Source: Acidobacteriota bacterium (GTDB lineage: Bacteria > Acidobacteriota > Terriglobia > Bryobacterales > Bryobacteraceae). From it: DNA of 64,000 nt. Location: assembly GCA_005808475.1 (NCBI GenBank), contig SYLY01000273.1:1-64000 (forward strand), in the 5' to 3' direction. The translations under genes were made by a program, and so were the position numbers. The notes under the pieces were generated by a model, which ran no database searches, had not been told where the DNA came from, and worked only from the letters and a program-made list of their open reading frames with translations. Every line of letters starts with the position of its first letter. Position 1 is the first letter of the stretch. Shown one piece after another: positions 61,512-64,000 of this stretch.

Positions 61512-62285
61512 GTGAGAATTCATGGGACCGCATTGGTGACCGGCGCGTCCGCCGGAATCGGCGCCGAATACGCAAGACAACTAGCCCGTCGGGGGTGTGA
61601 CGTCATTCTGGTAGCCCGGCGGGCCGACCGGCTGGAAACGCTGGCGAGGGAGATCGGTACGGAGACCGGGCGCAAGGTGACTGCGATCACGGCCGATCTG
61701 GCCGACCCCCGGGGTGTCCGTTCGCTGCTCGACCAGATCACAACCTTACCGGACATGCTGGTGAACAATGCCGGGCGTGGCGCCTACGGGCCGGCTGTCG
61801 AGGCGCCGATGGAGACGGTGCTCGGGATGGTCCGGCTGAATACGGAGGCGCTCACGGTTCTGAGCCTGGAACTCGGGCGCAAGATGGCGGCGCGCGGCTC
61901 GGGCTGCATACTGAATGTGGCCTCGACCATCGGCTACCAGCCAGTGCCGTATTTCGCCGTTTACGCCGCCACCAAGGCATACGTCCTCAGTTTCAGCGAA
62001 GCGCTGGCGGCCGAGCTTTACCCAAAGGGCGTGCGCGTGTTCACGGTCTCGCCGGGCGCGACCCAGTCGGAATTCGGCGCGGTGGCGGGCGTGCCCGCGG
62101 CATTCGCGGGGTTTGGCGCACCGGCAGCGGCGCTGGTGCGGCGGTCGCTCGACGCCTGTGAGCGGCAGGTCTGGGGGGACAGCTATATCGACGGCGCGCT
62201 CAATCGGGCCGGCACGGTGATCTCGCAGCTCACACCGAGTTTCCTGTTGACGCACTTCACGGCCGGCCTGCTGCGCCCGCGATAG
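61512..62285 (+). CDS. Short-chain dehydrogenase/reductase (DltE-like)
   Basis: The 257-residue protein starts at GTG 61512 after GAGGTGAG. It is complete: TALVTGASAGIGAEYARQLA (TGxxxGxG), LVNNAGRGAYG, catalytic Ser in LNVASTIGYQPVPYFAVYAA and YAATK as Tyr-Lys pair. VFTVSPGATQSEF is standard. It belongs to the DltE/YqjQ-like branch with a C-terminal hydrophobic helix (SQLTPSFLLTHFTAGLLRPR). It lies between the two aldolase copies and could be the functional relative of the headless SDR fragment at 60079, but the two are not recent duplicates. Substrate unknown. Confidence 0.87.
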   Translation: MRIHGTALVTGASAGIGAEYARQLARRGCDVILVARRADRLETLAREIGTETGRKVTAITADLADPRGVRSLLDQITTLPDMLVNNAGRGAYGPAVEAPMETVLGMVRLNTEALTVLSLELGRKMAARGSGCILNVASTIGYQPVPYFAVYAATKAYVLSFSEALAAELYPKGVRVFTVSPGATQSEFGAVAGVPAAFAGFGAPAAALVRRSLDACERQVWGDSYIDGALNRAGTVISQLTPSFLLTHFTAGLLRPR

Positions 62286-62548
62286 GCGCGGTTTGCCAGA
62301 TTCACCGGTGAATCCGGGGACGCGGCAGAGGGAGCCGAGGCCAGGAGGTGGTCCAGCGAATCCGCTTCGAGTACAACGCCAGGTGGAAACCGAACCCGGC
62401 CGCGTTGAAGCGTTGAAGCGGTGGAAGCAAGTCGAGCGGAGGCGCCAGTCAAGTCGCCATGGCCTGGGTAAGACCGGCTGCCGATGCCGTTCTTTCGCAT
62501 CGGCCAGCCTGGCTGTTATGAGGCGCGCCCGTGCTACGGTGAGTTCCT

Positions 62549-63001
62549 ATGACCGACGCGTTATTGCAAGCCGTTCTGCTCGCGAATCTCGGTTCAAGCC
62601 TGGCGATGACCGGCCTGATATGGTTCGTTCAGATCGTGCACTACCCTTTGTTCGCGAATGTCGGCGAGCGGGAGTTCGCGGGCTACGAAAAGAAACACGC
62701 GCGGCTGACGTCGCTGGTAGTTGGGCCTCCGATGTTGATCGAAGCGGCTTCGGCCGTATCCCTTGTTGTCCTCGCAGGGGGAAGGCTTGCCTCCTGGGCG
62801 GTTTGGGTGGGACTCGCGCTGGTTGCACTGATTTGGATCTCGACTGCCGCGATCCAGGTTCCCTGTCATTCCCGCCTCGAGGCCGGTTTCGACGGCCTGA
62901 TTCATCGCAGGCTAGTTCGGAGCAACTGGATCCGGACTCTCGCATGGACGCTACGAAGTTGCCTGGCGTTGTTCCTGGTTTGGCGAGGTGGCGCGCAATG
63001 A
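62549..63001 (+). CDS. Four-helix integral membrane protein of unknown function
   Basis: The 150-residue protein has four likely transmembrane segments: LANLGSSLAMTGLIWFVQIV, VVGPPMLIEAASAVSLVVLA, ASWAVWVGLALVALIWISTA and TLAWTLRSCLALFLVW. Conserved-looking polar residues lie near helix 1 (VQIVHYPLFANVGEREFAGY), a histidine-plus-aromatic pattern, and in CHSRLEAGFD between helices 3 and 4. I recall similar small proteins annotated as uncharacterised, possibly DUF1772-like, but cannot assign it. TACGGT lies 8 bases before the ATG. Confidence 0.65.
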   Translation: MTDALLQAVLLANLGSSLAMTGLIWFVQIVHYPLFANVGEREFAGYEKKHARLTSLVVGPPMLIEAASAVSLVVLAGGRLASWAVWVGLALVALIWISTAAIQVPCHSRLEAGFDGLIHRRLVRSNWIRTLAWTLRSCLALFLVWRGGAQ

Positions 63002-63050
63002 CGCGGACGCCAGGAAAATCGGGAAGCCGCCGATTCGCTCCGGTTTTCGA

Positions 63051-63821
63051 TCACATCCCGTCGAGCGACGTGACGATCTCCTTCGCCTTCTCGAACAGCA
63101 TCCCGGTGTCGGACGAGCAGCCCAGGAACTGCATCCCGCGCTCCTTCCAGAACCTGGCCAACTGCAGGGTCCGGGTTTGCGTCCCTGGCGCGATCCCCTT
63201 GGATACGCAGGTATCGCGGATCGCCTCCATCGCGCCCACGATCAGCGGATGCTGGAACTCGCCGGGGACGCCGAACGAGATCGATAGATCCGCCGGACCG
63301 ATCATCACCGCGTCGATTCCCGGCACCGACAGCAGTTCGTCCCGCATCTCGAACGCGCGTTTGGTCTCGATCTGCAGAACCACCAGGGTGTTGTCGTTCA
63401 CGTGCTGGATCATCTGGGGCATCGTCGCCGGCTCGTGATCGAAGTGGAACGCGCCCAGCCCGAATCCGCGCGAGCCCACCGGCGGGAAGCGGCACCAGCT
63501 CACCGCCTTCTCGAGCAGCGCGACATCCTCCACGCGGGGGAAGATGATCCCCTGGGCGCCGACGTCGAGCGCGCGCGCCACCAGCGAATACTGCAGGTCC
63601 GCCACGCGCACGATGGGCGCGAAGTTGACGCTCGCCGAGATGCGGCACAGGTCCTGGATCGTCTCGATCCCGAAGCCGCCGTGCTCGGTGTCGATGAACG
63701 CCCAGTGGAATCCGGCTTGGGCCAGAATCTTCAAGACGTCCTGCGAACGGAACTGGCCGAAATTCGTGCCGTACTGCACCTTGCCCTCGGCGAGGGCTTT
63801 CTTGACGAGATTGATTCTCAT
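63051..63821 (-). CDS. HpcH/HpaI aldolase/citrate lyase family protein
   Basis: The 256-residue protein is a class II, metal-dependent pyruvate aldolase: FIDTEHGGFGIETIQDL holds the catalytic histidine, GAQGIIFPRVEDVALLEKA the arginine, VLQIETKRAFE the metal-binding glutamate and MIGPADLSISFGVPGEFQHP the metal-binding aspartate. The family includes 4-hydroxy-2-oxoheptanedioate aldolase and 2-keto-3-deoxy-L-rhamnonate aldolase. It splits 2-keto-3-deoxy acids into pyruvate and an aldehyde; the exact substrate is unknown. It begins 13 bases after the neighbour on the same strand. A decayed copy lies at 60887-61300. Confidence 0.88.
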   Translation of the reverse strand: MRINLVKKALAEGKVQYGTNFGQFRSQDVLKILAQAGFHWAFIDTEHGGFGIETIQDLCRISASVNFAPIVRVADLQYSLVARALDVGAQGIIFPRVEDVALLEKAVSWCRFPPVGSRGFGLGAFHFDHEPATMPQMIQHVNDNTLVVLQIETKRAFEMRDELLSVPGIDAVMIGPADLSISFGVPGEFQHPLIVGAMEAIRDTCVSKGIAPGTQTRTLQLARFWKERGMQFLGCSSDTGMLFEKAKEIVTSLDGM

Positions 63822-63834
63822 GTCCGGGAAGCGT

Positions 63835-64000
63835 CTACGCCTTGACCTTGCTGTAGTCGAACGGCTCGTTGACCAGGTGGTACAATGGCTCGCCGTCGCG
63901 CTGCAGATAGTAGGTCTTCAGCGGCGTGCGCTCGAAGTCGGAGAGCTGGCGGCGGACGGCGCGGCCGTTCTCCCATTCGTAGACGGGGATCTCATGGGGA
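63835..64000 (-). CDS. C-terminal end of an unrecognised protein, cut by the window edge
   Basis: Only the last 54 or so residues are inside the window, ending in ERTPLKTYYLQRDGEPLYHL and then VNEPFDYSKVKA before a TAG stop at 63835. No family is recognised. It is on the same strand as, and 13 bases upstream of, the aldolase gene, so the two are probably co-transcribed. Confidence 0.6.
   Translation of the reverse strand, partial: PHEIPVYEWENGRAVRRQLSDFERTPLKTYYLQRDGEPLYHLVNEPFDYSKVKA

Noticed and set aside
62341-62416. Possible gene end reading RFEYNARWKPNPAALKR before TGA 62414
   Set aside because: It looks slightly protein-like but has no start, no recognised family and no upstream extension; too little to call a pseudogene.

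Overview
The window looks like a GC-rich chromosomal segment of an acidobacterium, most like the Bryobacterales/Solibacter group. The evidence is the protein content: three very large Oar-type TonB-dependent receptors, periplasmic PQQ-type beta-propellers, CxxCH-bearing secreted proteins, DUF1592/DUF1552 pairs, Tat-exported Gfo/Idh/MocA and sugar-isomerase-like proteins, and a decayed TIGR03437-type domain that is typical of Solibacter. No rRNA, tRNA, insertion sequence or CRISPR array was recognised. Taxonomy is an inference from family content.

Layout. 1-2697: permease C-terminus, then methyltransferase, OsmC, DinB and VOC genes that overlap by 4 bases each. 2672-4423 (minus): a fusion of a CxxCH motif, a PQQ-type propeller and an alpha/beta hydrolase. 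4497-7004: a long U32-family protein. 7007-11016: a carbamoyltransferase module (SGNH-TPR protein, small membrane protein, NodU/CmcH carbamoyltransferase, DUF5989). 11070-16891: Oar receptor, TIM-barrel isomerase, CDF metal transporter, degenerate histidine-kinase-like protein. 16971-25447: two PQQ-type propellers, a DUF1592 cytochrome-type protein and two DUF1552 Tat proteins. 25452-35440: UvrC-like GIY-YIG protein, aldo/keto reductase, CxxCH toroid protein, secreted proteins, second Oar receptor, SMP-30 protein. 35503-40603: five tightly overlapping metabolic genes (dehydrogenase, class III aminotransferase, Gfo/Idh/MocA, SDR, MetE-like).

40604-46128 (minus) is a type III-A CRISPR effector operon, cas10-csm2-csm3-csm4-csm5, followed by a Uma2-type nuclease gene where csm6 often sits. 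Cas10 lacks the HD nuclease domain but keeps GGDD; no Cas6, Cas1/2, CARF effector or array is visible. A SEC-C protein is divergent from cas10. 48748-59241 holds a tandem metallo-beta-lactamase protein, a lone receiver, an operon with an N-terminally short Oar receptor plus VWA-like and coiled-coil proteins, a SelW-like protein, and a Gfo/Idh/MocA-HEAT-cytochrome/copper-monooxygenase-like cluster.

59254-63049 is a decay zone: a frameshifted TIGR03437 gene is joined directly to a headless SDR fragment with a premature stop, and a truncated copy of the HpcH/HpaI aldolase gene lies about 2 kb from the intact gene (63051-63821).

A recurring signal is a TANNNT (-10-like) hexamer 5-7 bases before the start codon of seven genes, which suggests leaderless transcripts in this genome.
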